Source of the DNA: Streptomyces graminofaciens
Lineage (GTDB): Bacteria; Actinomycetota; Actinomycetes; Streptomycetales; Streptomycetaceae
Assembly: GCF_030294945.1 (NCBI RefSeq)
Contig: NZ_AP018448.1
Location: 5,548,001-5,612,000, forward strand
Direction: 5' to 3'
DNA: 64,000 nt
The notes below the pieces were generated by a model. That model searched no databases, was not told the origin of the DNA, and saw only the letters and a list, made by a program, of their open reading frames with translations. Position numbers and translations under genes: made by a program. Below are positions 42,244 through 51,559 of this stretch, piece after piece; positions within the stretch are counted from its first letter, which is position 1, and every line of letters starts with the position of its first letter.

Positions 42244-43227
42244 TCAGCTCGAACTCATCATGATGAGTGCATCTGCGGCCGGAATCCACCCGTTCTGGGG
42301 ACGCGACAGCCATACTTCCGCGCGCGCCAGCTCGGCCGCCGCCTCGCGGAGCGCATCGAGCCCGGGATGCACGAGCCCCTTGCGCCACACCAACGAGACG
42401 GGCGAGAGCGGCACGGGGTCGACGAGCGGCCGCGAGACCATCCCGTCCAGCGCGGGCATGCCCACCACGGCGAGCACGGGGGTCCGGGTCTTCGCCATGA
42501 TCCGCCGGAACTCCTCGGCCCCCACGGCGAGCGGCGCGGGCGGCGCCAGCCTGGCGCCGTGCAGCTCGAAGAGCAGGCGCGCCAGCTCCGTCCACTCCGG
42601 CGTCCGGGGGTTCCCGGCCCCCGCGTACACGCTCTCGCCCCGCAGCTTCGGCATCGGTACGGCGTCGAGCTCGGCCAGGGGGTGGTCCTCGGGCAGGAGC
42701 ACGGCCATCGGCTCGTACCGCACGGGCTGTTGGGAGAGCCGGGCGCGGGCCGCCGGGCCGAGCCCCGCGAACCGGCCGAACGACACGTCGAGCCGTCCCG
42801 CGAGCATCTCGTAGGAGGCGTGGGTGAGTCCGCTCTCGTAGCGGGCCATCAGCTCGTGCTCGGGGGCGAGTTCGCGGGCCCGTTCCAGCACGCGGCGGTT
42901 GGTGGCCAGCCCTTCCGAGTTGAGGTCCACCAGCAGGGGCCGGGGCTGCGCGAACGCGCCGACCAGCGCGTCATGGGCCTCCACCACCCGCCGCGCGTAC
43001 GGCACGAGCCGCTCCGCGTCGGGTGTCGGCGTCACCTGCCGGGTCGACCGTACGAAGAGTTCGACGCCGAGGTCCCACTCCAGTTTCCGGATGTCCCGGC
43101 TGAGCGCCGGCTGGGCTACGTAGAGGCGGGCGGCGGCACGGGTGAAGTGCAGCTCTTCGGCGACGGCGAGGAACGCGCGCAGGAGGCGGGGGTCGACCGT
43201 CTTGGTGGATGCGGGGTCGTCGGACAC
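42244..43227 (-). CDS. LysR-family transcriptional regulator
   Basis: A 327-residue protein starting at GTG 43227. The helix-turn-helix covers about residues 12-70: LLRAFLAVAEELHFTRAAAR, then LYVAQPALSRDIRKLEWDLG and VELFVRSTRQVTPTPDAERL. A standard two-lobe effector domain follows (LTHASYEMLAGRLDVSFGRF). It is divergent from an MFS exporter gene, with an 83-base gap. This arrangement usually means the LysR protein controls the transporter. The effector is unknown. Confidence 0.9.
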   Translation of the reverse strand: MSDDPASTKTVDPRLLRAFLAVAEELHFTRAAARLYVAQPALSRDIRKLEWDLGVELFVRSTRQVTPTPDAERLVPYARRVVEAHDALVGAFAQPRPLLVDLNSEGLATNRRVLERARELAPEHELMARYESGLTHASYEMLAGRLDVSFGRFAGLGPAARARLSQQPVRYEPMAVLLPEDHPLAELDAVPMPKLRGESVYAGAGNPRTPEWTELARLLFELHGARLAPPAPLAVGAEEFRRIMAKTRTPVLAVVGMPALDGMVSRPLVDPVPLSPVSLVWRKGLVHPGLDALREAAAELARAEVWLSRPQNGWIPAADALIMMSSS

Positions 43228-43310
43228 CCCGGGAACTTATAACCGACTCGACTTAATCGCCACGGAGTAAGTCTTGGACGTGCGTTGACGTGAGGGGCGA
43301 CGGTTGACGC

Positions 43311-44660
43311 ATGCCGCACTCCTCGCCCGACAGGGCCTCTTCGACCATGCCTCCGTCCGGGAGGACGGCTCCCCTGCTCACGGTCACCGCTGACACGTTG
43401 GTGGCCGCCGACTTCGGTCCTCGCGGGCGGCGCGGACCGGCCGGGCAGCCCCGCGCCCCGCGTCGCCCTCCGGGCCCGTACCGCCGTCTCTTCACCCACC
43501 CCGGGGCCCTCGCTTTCACCGTCGGCAACCTGATAGCCCGACTGCCCATGGGCATGTTCAGCGTGAGCGCGGTCATCATGATCGCCGGGTCGCGCGGCTC
43601 GTACGCGCTTGCCGGTGCCGTCGTCGCGACGGGGCTGGGGGCCACGGCGCTGGTGGCCCCCTGGACCGCGCGGATGGTGGACCGTCACGGCCAGGCGAGG
43701 GTGGCGGTCCCGGCGACGGCGATGGCACTGCTCGGCGGCTCGGCCCTGGTGGCCTGCGTGCACTGGGACGCCCCCGACTGGACCCTGTTCGCCTCCTACG
43801 CGGCCACCGCCACCGCCCCCAACACCGGCGGCATGTCCCGTGCCCGCTGGGCGCACCTCCTGAAGGACGACCCGGCGGCCCTGCACACCGCGAACTCCTT
43901 CGAACAGGCGGCGGACGAGCTGTGCTTCATGCTGGGCCCGGTGGTGGCGGCGTTCGTGTGCACGGCCTTGTTCCCGGAGGCGGGCACGCTGATCGGCGGC
44001 CTCGTCTGTATGACCGGCGTACTGATCTTCGCCGCCCAGCGCGCGACGGAGCCGCCGCCTCGGGGTCGTACGCCGGTGAAGTCCCCGATCCGCACCCCGG
44101 GTATCGCCCCTCTCCTCCTGGCCTTCCTCGCCACGGGCGCGGTCTTCGGCTCGCTGGAGGTCGTCACCATCGCCTACGCGGACGCGCGCGGCCAGGCCTC
44201 GGCGGCGGGCGTGGTCCTGGGCCTGCAGGCCGCGGGTTCGTGCGCGGCGGGGCTGGCGTACGGCGCGCTCCGGGTGACGGCCCCCGCCGAACGCCGCTTC
44301 CCCCTGTGCCTGGCGGCCATGACGACCCTGATGACCCTCCCCTGGCTCGCGGCCTCCACGACGGACTCGCTCCTGGCCCTGGCCCCGGCCCTCCTCCTGG
44401 CCGGCATGGCCACCGCGCCGACGATGATCACGTCCATGGCCCTGGTCCAACGGCTCACCCCCGAGGGCCAGTTGAACGAGGGCATGACCCTGGCGGTCAC
44501 GGGCCTGCTCGGCGGGGTCGCCGGAGGCTCGGCACTGGGCGGCTGGGTCGTGGAGCACACCGCCGGGTCGGGAGCTCTGGGGTTCGGCGTGCCGGTTGGG
44601 GCGGCGGGGGTCGCGCTCGGGGTGGCACTGCTCGGGGGCACATGGCGCCGCCCCTCGTGA
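43311..44660 (+). CDS. MFS transporter, putative efflux permease
   Basis: A 449-residue protein, MPHSSPDRASSTMPPSGRTA. A polar stretch of about 60 residues precedes the first helix (GALAFTVGNLIARLPMGMFS), so a start farther in is possible. About 12 helices are seen, with the family pattern ATGLGATALVAPWTARMVDR, then HGQARVAVPATAMALLGGSA. There is no substrate motif. It is divergent from the LysR gene, probably its target. Confidence 0.85.
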   Translation: MPHSSPDRASSTMPPSGRTAPLLTVTADTLVAADFGPRGRRGPAGQPRAPRRPPGPYRRLFTHPGALAFTVGNLIARLPMGMFSVSAVIMIAGSRGSYALAGAVVATGLGATALVAPWTARMVDRHGQARVAVPATAMALLGGSALVACVHWDAPDWTLFASYAATATAPNTGGMSRARWAHLLKDDPAALHTANSFEQAADELCFMLGPVVAAFVCTALFPEAGTLIGGLVCMTGVLIFAAQRATEPPPRGRTPVKSPIRTPGIAPLLLAFLATGAVFGSLEVVTIAYADARGQASAAGVVLGLQAAGSCAAGLAYGALRVTAPAERRFPLCLAAMTTLMTLPWLAASTTDSLLALAPALLLAGMATAPTMITSMALVQRLTPEGQLNEGMTLAVTGLLGGVAGGSALGGWVVEHTAGSGALGFGVPVGAAGVALGVALLGGTWRRPS

Positions 44661-44822
44661 CCCCGGGTCGCTCATCGCCCCCGCCGCCCCTACCCGTCCC
44701 ATTCCTGTCAGCGGCCCGTGAAGCGGCACCCCGGAACGCCTCACCCGTTCGACCACTCGCACGTGTCACCCTATTTCCGCGCCTCCCATTGACGCGATCA
44801 CACCTCACCCATACCTTCGCCC

Positions 44823-44859
44823 GTCGAAGCGCTTCGACATCACTCGTCGAAACGGTTCG
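44823..44859 (+). promoter_or_regulatory. LacI-family operators upstream of the GH31 gene
   Basis: The perfect 16-bp palindrome GTCGAAGCGCTTCGAC lies at 44823-44838. A second site, CGAAACGGTTCG, lies at 44848-44859, with 25 bases between centres. Both match the GAA-n-CG-n-TTC pattern bound by LacI-type repressors. A LacI gene is coupled downstream, so autorepression is likely. Confidence 0.75.
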
Positions 44860-44927
44860 CCCACACCCCGAGAACGATTTCCCCGCTGTGACCGATTTCC
44901 CCGCCGGACCGCTTCGGGAGGCGACAA

Positions 44928-47264
44928 GTGAAGTTCACAGACGGCTACTGGCTGCTGCGCGAGGGCGTGACCGCCGCTCATCCGGCCGAGGTCCTCGACG
45001 TCGTCGAGTCGGAGGACGGCGCGCTGGAGATCCATGCGCCGACCCGGCCCATCCGCGGCCGTGGCGACCTGATGACAGGGCCGGTCATGACGATCCGCGC
45101 GCACACCCCGATGCCCGACGTCATCGGCCTCACCCTCACCCACCTCACGGGCGAACAGCCACGCGGCCCCGAGTTCGACCTCACCGGGAGCCATGCCGTC
45201 CCCCAGGTCTCGTACGACGACGGGCACGCCACCCTCACCTCCGGCACGCTGTCCGTCCGGTTCGCCCGCTCCGGCCCCTGGCAGGTCGAGTTCCTCGCCC
45301 ACGGCCGCACCCTCACCTCCAGCGGCCCCAAGAACATGGGCATCCTGACGGACCCGACCGGCGCCCACTATCTGCGCGAACAGCTGAACCTCGGCGTCGG
45401 CACCTCCGTCTACGGCCTCGGCGAACGGTTCGGTCCCCTCGTCAAGAACGGCCAGGTCGTCGACATCTGGAACGCCGACGGCGGCACGGCCACCGAACAG
45501 GCCTACAAGAACATCCCCTTCTACCTCACCGACGCGGGCTACGGCGTCTTCGTCGACCACCCGGGCAAGGTCTCCTTCGAGGTCGGCTCGGAGGCGGTCT
45601 CACGGGTCCAGTTCAGCGCGGAGACCCAGGAGTTGACGTACTACGTCATCCACGGCCCGACCCCGAAGGACATCCTCCGCAAGTACACGGCCCTGACGGG
45701 ACGCCCGGCCCTGCCCCCCGCCTGGTCGTTCGGCCTGTGGCTCTCCACGTCCTTCACCACGTCGTACGACGAGGAGACCGTCACCTCCTTCATAGAGGGG
45801 ATGCGGGAGCGCGAACTCCCCCTCTCCGTCTTCCACTTCGACTGCTTCTGGATGCGGGAGTTCCAGTGGTGCGACTTCCGATGGGACCCACGGGTCTTCC
45901 CCGACCCGGAGGGCATGCTGGCCCGCCTCAAGGAACGCGGGCTGCGTGTCTGCGTCTGGATCAACCCGTACATCGCGCAGCGCTCGCCGCTCTTCGCGGA
46001 GGGCAAGGCGCTCGGCCATCTGCTGCGCAGGCCCGACGGGAGCGTCTGGCAGTGGGACATGTGGCAGCCGGGCATGGCACTGGTCGACTTCACCAGCCCG
46101 GCGGCCCGCGACTGGTACGCGTCCAAGCTGGAGGCGCTGCTCGCCCAGGGCGTCGACTGCTTCAAGACCGACTTCGGCGAGCGGGTGCCCCTGGACGTGC
46201 TGTGGTCCGACGGCTCGGACCCGGAGCGGATGCACAACCACTACACGTACCTCTACAACCGCACGGTCTTCGACGTGCTGCGCAAGCAGCGGGGAGAGGG
46301 CGAGGCGGTCGTCTTCGCGCGCTCGGCGACCGCCGGGAGCCAGAAGTTCCCCGTGCACTGGGGCGGTGACTGCGAGGCCACGTACGAGTCGATGGCGGAG
46401 TCACTGCGCGGCGGGCTCTCCCTCGGGCTCTCCGGCTTCGGGTACTGGAGCCACGACATCGGCGGCTTCGAGGGCACGCCGGCCCCGGCACTGTTCAAGC
46501 GCTGGCTGGCCTTCGGCCTGCTCTCCTCGCACAGCCGACTGCACGGCAGCTCCTCGTACCGCGTGCCCTGGCTCTTCGACGAGGAGTCCGTGGACGTACT
46601 CCGCCACTTCACCCGGCTGAAGCTGAGCCTGATGCCGTATCTGTACGAGGCCGCGCGCGCCGCCCACACCGAGGGGGTGCCGATGATGCGGGCGATGGTC
46701 CTGGAGTTCCCGGACGACCCCGGCTGCGCGCATCTGGAACGGCAGTACATGCTCGGCCCCGACCTGCTGGTCGCGCCCGTGTTCGACGATTCCGGCGAGG
46801 TCGCGTACTACGTCCCCGAGGGCACCTGGACGCACCTCCTGACCGGCGGGACGGTGACCGGCCCCCGCTGGGTGCGCGAGAGCCACGGGTTCCTGAGCGT
46901 GCCGCTCCTCGTCCGGCCCGGCTCGGTGATCCCGGTCGGCGCGGTGGCCGACCGCCCCGACTACGACCACGCCGACGGGGTCACGCTGCGGGCGTACGGC
47001 CTCGAACGCGGCGCCCAGGTGACGTGCGTCGTCGGCGACTCGACGTTCACGGTGGTACGCGAGGGCGACACCCTGCGGGCCTCGTGCGGCGAGCCGAGGG
47101 CGCCCTGGGGCCTGGCGGTGGGCGGCAGGGAGGTACGGGCGAAGGCGGGCACGGGCTTCCTGACCATGGACCTGGACCGGGACCTGGACGGGGACGGGGA
47201 CGGGGACGGGGACCTTTCGGTCTCGGACCCTGGCTCGGACTCCGCGACGAAGGGGTCGGCGTGA
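44928..47264 (+). CDS. GH31 alpha-glycosidase (alpha-xylosidase/YicI-like)
   Basis: A 778-residue cytoplasmic enzyme, MKFTDGYWLLREGVTAAHPA. The N-terminal beta domain contains YGLGERFGPLVKNGQVVDIW. The barrel shows PPAWSFGLWLSTSFTTSYDE, HFDCFWMREFQWCDFRWDPR, and the nucleophile region DCFKTDFGERVPLDV, with the Asp in KTDFGE. Later come GFGYWSHDIGGFEGTPAPAL and the tail with a DGDGDGDG run. The length and motifs fit YicI-type alpha-xylosidases, which release xylose from isoprimeverose-like units. Exact specificity is inferred. It is preceded by LacI operators and followed, with a one-base overlap, by lacI. Confidence 0.9.
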   Translation: MKFTDGYWLLREGVTAAHPAEVLDVVESEDGALEIHAPTRPIRGRGDLMTGPVMTIRAHTPMPDVIGLTLTHLTGEQPRGPEFDLTGSHAVPQVSYDDGHATLTSGTLSVRFARSGPWQVEFLAHGRTLTSSGPKNMGILTDPTGAHYLREQLNLGVGTSVYGLGERFGPLVKNGQVVDIWNADGGTATEQAYKNIPFYLTDAGYGVFVDHPGKVSFEVGSEAVSRVQFSAETQELTYYVIHGPTPKDILRKYTALTGRPALPPAWSFGLWLSTSFTTSYDEETVTSFIEGMRERELPLSVFHFDCFWMREFQWCDFRWDPRVFPDPEGMLARLKERGLRVCVWINPYIAQRSPLFAEGKALGHLLRRPDGSVWQWDMWQPGMALVDFTSPAARDWYASKLEALLAQGVDCFKTDFGERVPLDVLWSDGSDPERMHNHYTYLYNRTVFDVLRKQRGEGEAVVFARSATAGSQKFPVHWGGDCEATYESMAESLRGGLSLGLSGFGYWSHDIGGFEGTPAPALFKRWLAFGLLSSHSRLHGSSSYRVPWLFDEESVDVLRHFTRLKLSLMPYLYEAARAAHTEGVPMMRAMVLEFPDDPGCAHLERQYMLGPDLLVAPVFDDSGEVAYYVPEGTWTHLLTGGTVTGPRWVRESHGFLSVPLLVRPGSVIPVGAVADRPDYDHADGVTLRAYGLERGAQVTCVVGDSTFTVVREGDTLRASCGEPRAPWGLAVGGREVRAKAGTGFLTMDLDRDLDGDGDGDGDLSVSDPGSDSATKGSA

Positions 47265-48274
47265 TGGTGAAGATCACCGATGTGGCACGGCACGCGGGCG
47301 TCTCCCCCAGCACGGTCTCCTACGCCCTCAGCGGCAAACGGCCGATCTCGGCGGAGACCAGGGCCCGGGTCGAGGCGTCCGTCCGCGAACTGGGCTACCG
47401 TCCGCACGCGGGCGCCCGCGCCCTGGCCAGCAGCAAGTCCCATGTGCTGGCGATAGTCGTGCCGTTACGGGCCGGGATCAATGTGCCGGTGGTGATGCAG
47501 TTCGCGGTGTCGGCGGTGACGACGGCCCGCGCGCACGACCACGACGTACTGCTGCTGACGCGGGAGGAGGGCGAGGAGTGCCTGCGCCGGGTCGCCGACA
47601 CTGCCCTGGCGGACGCCCTGATCGTGATGGACGTCCAGCTCCACGACCCCCGGCTGCCACTGCTGCGCGCCCTCGACCGCCCGTCGGTACTGATCGGCTT
47701 CCCCGCCGACACCGAAGGGCTGACCTGCATCGACCTGGACTTCAAGGCGGCGGGCGAACTGTGCGTGGAGCATCTGGCGGGCCTGGGCCACCGGGTCGTC
47801 GGGCTCATCGGCTCACCGCCGGAGGTCTACGTCCGCCAGACCGCGTTCGCGCAACGCGTCGTCCAGGGCTTCACGGCCGCCGCCGCCCGCCACGGCATGT
47901 CCTCCACGGTCCACCCCTGCGAGGCCACACCGGCCGCGGCCCACAAGGTCGCCGAGCGGCTGCTGCGCGAACAGCCGGCGCTGACCGGGGTCGTCGTCCA
48001 CAACGAGGCGATCCTGGAACCCCTCCTGGAGGCGTTCGAACAGCTCGGCCTACGGGTCCCGGGCGACCTGTCGGTCACCGCCCTCTGCCCGGACGAGCTG
48101 GCCGCGAACCTCCCTGTCCCCGTCACCTCCATCGCCATCCCGACCACCGAGGTGGGCGAGCGGGCGGTGCGACTGCTGATGCGGAAACTGGAAGGCGCCC
48201 CCGTACCGCAGTCCACGCTCCTGCCGCCCCGGCTGACGGTGAGAGCGAGCACAGCACGCCGTGTGACCGGGTGA
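47264..48274 (+). CDS. LacI-family repressor coupled to the GH31 gene
   Basis: A 336-residue protein from ATG 47264, which shares one base with the GH31 stop (TGATG). The N-terminal helix-turn-helix is MVKITDVARHAGVSPSTVSY, with the hinge helix GYRPHAGARALASSKSHVLA. A periplasmic-binding-like sugar domain follows to the end. It would repress the upstream glycosidase gene through the palindromes before it until a sugar inducer appears. Placing the regulator after the enzyme gives self-limiting expression. Confidence 0.92.
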   Translation: MVKITDVARHAGVSPSTVSYALSGKRPISAETRARVEASVRELGYRPHAGARALASSKSHVLAIVVPLRAGINVPVVMQFAVSAVTTARAHDHDVLLLTREEGEECLRRVADTALADALIVMDVQLHDPRLPLLRALDRPSVLIGFPADTEGLTCIDLDFKAAGELCVEHLAGLGHRVVGLIGSPPEVYVRQTAFAQRVVQGFTAAAARHGMSSTVHPCEATPAAAHKVAERLLREQPALTGVVVHNEAILEPLLEAFEQLGLRVPGDLSVTALCPDELAANLPVPVTSIAIPTTEVGERAVRLLMRKLEGAPVPQSTLLPPRLTVRASTARRVTG

Positions 48275-48323
48275 CGAGCGGCCTCACAGCCCCGCACGGC
48301 AGACGGGAATTTGACGACAGGCT

Positions 48324-48391
48324 CTAGGGCGTGTTTCGAAAGTCCCGTCTGCCCTCCGGGCGGACGACGCCACTTTCGAAACACGCCCTAG
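48324..48391. repeat. 68-bp perfect inverted repeat (MITE-like or bidirectional terminator)
   Basis: CTAGGGCGTGTTTCGAAAGT (48324-48343) is repeated exactly inverted at 48372-48391. An inner dyad GTCTGCCC/GGGCGGAC extends the cruciform. It lies between convergent genes, and its right end supplies the TAG stop of the leftward gene. CTAG is at both tips. Confidence 0.75.
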
Positions 48392-49020
48392 ACGACCCCC
48401 AGGTAGTTCACCGTCCGGCCCGGCCCGAGCTCGGCGGCGAGGCGTTCGGCCAGGCTTTCGCCCACCCGCTCCAACTCCCGTTTCCTGGCGTCGAACTCGT
48501 CCTCGTCGCGGGCCGACACGTAGTCGTTCATCGCGGCGTCGAAGTCCGCCGCCCAGCGGTACAGGCCGGCGACGAGATCGTCGGAGAGGCCGAGCGCGGC
48601 CGTGGGGTCGTCGGGGGCGAAGTCGCCGAAGCCCTCGGCGCGCAGGGGGTACCACTTGAACTCGGCCAGCATGGTGATGCGGACCGGGTGCGGTGGGACG
48701 GGGTGGAGCTCGGCGGCCCAGTGCAGGCCGTCGCAGCCCCAGCACACGAACTTCGTCGTGCCGTGCCGCTCGTCCCAGTAGCGCACCACCCAGGCCGCGC
48801 CCAGGTGCTTCGCCAGCGCCCGGGCGTACTCCAGGCCCGGCCTGTACTCCGACAGGGCTTCCGGGAGCGCCAGTTCGGGGTCGTCGAGCGGGACGAGGTA
48901 CGTGAAGTCGTCGAGGTCCGCGAGGGCTTCGCTCTGCTCCGCGTACGGGATCAGGTACAGCGGCGACGGGCCGCCCTGCGGACGGACGAGCACATGCCGC
49001 GGTTCGGGTGCGTGGCTCAT
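48388..49020 (-). CDS. Hypothetical soluble protein
   Basis: A 210-residue protein from ATG 49020 (MSHAPEPRHVLVRPQGGPSP). It is acidic and tryptophan-rich in the middle (GAAWVVRYWDERHGTTKFVC then WGCDGLHWAAELHP) and has a charged C-terminal helix (ARDEDEFDARKRELERVGES). No signal peptide or span is present. I do not recognise the family. It lies just downstream of the tmRNA gene on the same strand. Its stop codon falls in a large inverted repeat, suggesting that the repeat arrived later and changed the C-terminus or replaced the original terminator. Confidence 0.75.
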   Translation of the reverse strand: MSHAPEPRHVLVRPQGGPSPLYLIPYAEQSEALADLDDFTYLVPLDDPELALPEALSEYRPGLEYARALAKHLGAAWVVRYWDERHGTTKFVCWGCDGLHWAAELHPVPPHPVRITMLAEFKWYPLRAEGFGDFAPDDPTAALGLSDDLVAGLYRWAADFDAAMNDYVSARDEDEFDARKRELERVGESLAERLAAELGPGRTVNYLGVV

Positions 49021-49098
49021 ACACGGCAAAAGCCCCGCCGCTCGAAAGCGACGGGGCCTTGCCCACATGGGTTGGGAGGTCAGCAACCCTCCCGATCG

Positions 49099-49495
49099 TG
49101 GAGATGGCGGGAATCGAACCCGCGTCCAACGGTGCAGAACCAGGGCTTCTCCGTGTGCAGTTCGCTGTGATTTTCTCAGCCCCGGCGATCACGCGAACAA
49201 GTCGCCGACGGGCTCAGTCACTGTTAGATTTCCCTCTTCACCCCGTGACCGGGATCAAGGTTTAGTCCCCTAGCTGATGCCAGGATCCGGGTCGGGAACA
49301 CTCCCGGGCTGACACTCCCTTTAGTAAGGAGTTCGCGAGTCGCTACCTGAGATCAGGCGGCGAGGGCGAACGACTTGGGAGAATCGCTCTTAACAGTGGC
49401 GATTATTTTTTTCGGCCTGTGGTTTACGAGATCATGGCCGCTTCCTCGACACGCTTCCCCTGCCTCGACATCCGCTGTCGAAACCGATCATCCCC
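49099..49495 (-). ncRNA. ssrA: Transfer-messenger RNA (tmRNA)
   Basis: The 5' end reads GGGGATGATCGGTTTCGACA on the minus strand (from 49495) and the 3' end has the T-arm GCGGGTTCGATTCCCGC and acceptor CATCTCC with discriminator A (49099). The two ends pair in seven positions with one wobble. The tag frame can be read as ATVKSDSPKSFALAA then TGA, close to the known Streptomyces tag ending FALAA. CCA is not encoded. It rescues stalled ribosomes with SmpB, whose gene is 115 bases upstream on the same strand. Confidence 0.95.
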
Positions 49496-49609
49496 ATGTT
49501 GTTTTTTCAATTCCCTCCGGAAAAATCCGGAGAGAGTCACGCACCCGCTGTGAGGTACGGAGCCATCGTACGTGACCGACGCGAGCGTGTGCCACCGCAT
49601 TCCGTGTGG

Positions 49610-50161
49610 CTACGCCCGCTGCTTGCGCTTCGCCGCCGCGATGGCGCGGTCCGACTCCCGCCGGTCCTGCTGCTCCCGCAGGGTCTGGCGCTTGTCGTAC
49701 TCCTTCTTGCCTCGCGCGAGGGCGATCTCGGCCTTCGCGCGGCCGTCCTTGAAGTACAGGGCGAGGGGCACGATCGTGTGGCCCGTCTCCTGGGCCTTGG
49801 ACTCCAGCTTGTCGATCTCCTCACGGTGCAGCAGCAGCTTGCGCTTGCGGCGCGCGGAGTGGTTGGTCCAGCTGCCCTGGTTGTACTCGGGGATGTGGGC
49901 GTTGTGCAGCCACGCCTCGCCCCGGTCGATCTGGACGAAGCCGTCGGTCAGCGAGGTCCGGCCCTGGCGCAGCGACTTCACCTCGGTGCCGGTGAGCACC
50001 AGACCGGCCTCGAAGGTGTCGATGATCGCGTAGTCGTGCCGGGCCTTCTTGTTCTGGGCGACGATCTTGCGCTTGCCGCCCTTCTCGCCTTCCCTGGCCT
50101 TGCCGGCCCCTCCGCCCTGCTTGGGCTGGGACTCCTTGGGTACGTACATTCCCTTGCTCAT
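49610..50161 (-). CDS. smpB: SsrA-binding protein SmpB
   Basis: A 183-residue protein from ATG 50161 ([20 protein letters not shown]). ATGs at 50173 and 50149 are alternatives, and none has an ideal ribosome site. The core is standard: [20 protein letters not shown], then [40 protein letters not shown], and the C-terminal [20 protein letters not shown]. The N-terminus has about 25 extra Gly/Lys-rich residues. It binds tmRNA and delivers it to stalled ribosomes. The neighbouring tmRNA gene confirms the identification. Confidence 0.95.
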   Translation of the reverse strand: MSKGMYVPKESQPKQGGGAGKAREGEKGGKRKIVAQNKKARHDYAIIDTFEAGLVLTGTEVKSLRQGRTSLTDGFVQIDRGEAWLHNAHIPEYNQGSWTNHSARRKRKLLLHREEIDKLESKAQETGHTIVPLALYFKDGRAKAEIALARGKKEYDKRQTLREQQDRRESDRAIAAAKRKQRA

Positions 50162-50242
50162 AGTGCCGTCCATTTTCGCACTACGGAGGGGGTCCACGGG
50201 AAGCCGATTAACGAGGGAGGCTCGCGGGGGTGGGGCGGGGGC

Positions 50243-51433
50243 TCACTGGCCCAGTCCGCTGAGGACCGTCTCCGCGCGCTGGAGCACCTGCTGGTCGGCC
50301 TCCAGGTCCGGGGTGATGCCCGTGCCGTCGACGCCGTGGCCGGAGGGGGTGCGGTAGTGGCCGACGGTCAGTTCGGCGACGGAGCCGTCGGGGAGGCGGC
50401 TCGGCAGCTGCACCGAGCCCTTGCCGAAGGTGCGGGATCCCACGACCACCGCGCGGCCACGGTCCTGGAGGGCCCCGGTGAGCAGCTCGGCCGCGCTCAT
50501 CGTGCCGCCGTCCACCAGCGTGACGAGGGGCCTGGTGGTGTCGCCGCCGGGGTCGGCGTGCAGGGCCTGCTGCTCGCCGTTGACGTCGTAGGTGGCGACG
50601 AGGCCGCCGTCGAGGAAGGCGGAGGCGGAGGTGACGGCCTCGGCGACCAGTCCGCCGGAGTTGCCGCGCAGGTCGAGGATGATCCCGGAGGCCTTGGAGG
50701 CCTGCTCCACGGCGGCCTTCACGAGATCGCCGGAGCCCTTGGTGAAGGCGGCGATCCTGATCACGGTGATCCCGCCGGTGAGCTTGCTGACGGTGACGTC
50801 GTCGGTGGTCAGCCGGGCCCGGCGCAGGGTCTCGCTCCACCGGTGGGTGCCGCGCCGCAGACCGAGCACCACCGTCGTACCGGCGCCCGCGTCCTCGGCG
50901 TTCTTGTCCTTGCCGTCGAGCGCGTCGCCGCGGAGTAACGAGACGACGTCCGTGACCGGGCGGCCGTCGACCTTCTCGCCGTCGACGGTGAGCAGCAGGT
51001 CGCCCGCGCGGATGCCGGCCTCGGCGGCGGGCGAGCCCGCGCGGACCCGGCTCACCTCGATCCGGCCGTCGCTGTCGCGGCGGGCCCAGAGGCCGACGCC
51101 GGTGTACTCGCCGTCGAGCGCCTCCTCGAACTCCTCGTACTCGCCCTCGGAGTAGACCGCGCCCCAGCGGTCGCCGCTGCGGCTGACCGCGCCTTCGGCG
51201 GCCTCCAGCGGGGACTTGCCCTCGGCCATGGCCTCGGCGGCGGCGTCGGCGACGTCCTCGCCCTGCGCGGCCGGGGTGGCGCGGGACGTGCCCGTGGCGG
51301 AGGGCGTCTTCCGGTTCGGGTCCTCGAAGGAGCCGGTCGCGGCACCGGCCGCGAGGACGCTCGCGAAGACCAATGTCAGGGCCGCCCCGCGGCCGAAGCG
51401 GCGGGGCTGGGAGAACAGGTCGCGGCCCGGCAT
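50243..51433 (-). CDS. S41 family C-terminal processing protease (CtpA-like)
   Basis: A 396-residue protein, MPGRDLFSQPRRFGRGAALT, with an N-terminal membrane or signal segment (LTLVFASVLAAGAATG). A PDZ domain follows (VRAGSPAAEAGIRAGDLLLT). The protease domain contains IILDLRGNSGGLVAEAVTSA, and the catalytic Ser lies in VDGGTMSAAELLTGALQDRG with the Lys in RTFGKGSVQLPSRLPDGSVA. It would cleave exported proteins outside the membrane. It lies between ftsX and smpB, a position conserved in Streptomyces. Confidence 0.92.
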   Translation of the reverse strand: MPGRDLFSQPRRFGRGAALTLVFASVLAAGAATGSFEDPNRKTPSATGTSRATPAAQGEDVADAAAEAMAEGKSPLEAAEGAVSRSGDRWGAVYSEGEYEEFEEALDGEYTGVGLWARRDSDGRIEVSRVRAGSPAAEAGIRAGDLLLTVDGEKVDGRPVTDVVSLLRGDALDGKDKNAEDAGAGTTVVLGLRRGTHRWSETLRRARLTTDDVTVSKLTGGITVIRIAAFTKGSGDLVKAAVEQASKASGIILDLRGNSGGLVAEAVTSASAFLDGGLVATYDVNGEQQALHADPGGDTTRPLVTLVDGGTMSAAELLTGALQDRGRAVVVGSRTFGKGSVQLPSRLPDGSVAELTVGHYRTPSGHGVDGTGITPDLEADQQVLQRAETVLSGLGQ

Positions 51434-51458
51434 GTCGGCGAGTCTAGGACAACGCGAA

Positions 51459-51488
51459 GGGCCGCACCGGCCGATGCCGGTACGGCCC
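51459..51488 (-). terminator. Terminator of the secreted basic protein gene
   Basis: GGGCCGCACCGG (51459-51470) pairs with CCGGTACGGCCC (51477-51488) with one mismatch and a six-base loop, about 70 bases past the leftward stop at 51560. Confidence 0.65.
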
Positions 51489-51559
51489 CATTGGCGTGCG
51501 TCACACCTTCAGGTACTTGCGCGGGTACGTGTTCGGTGCGAGGAACGCGGCCCCGCGCG

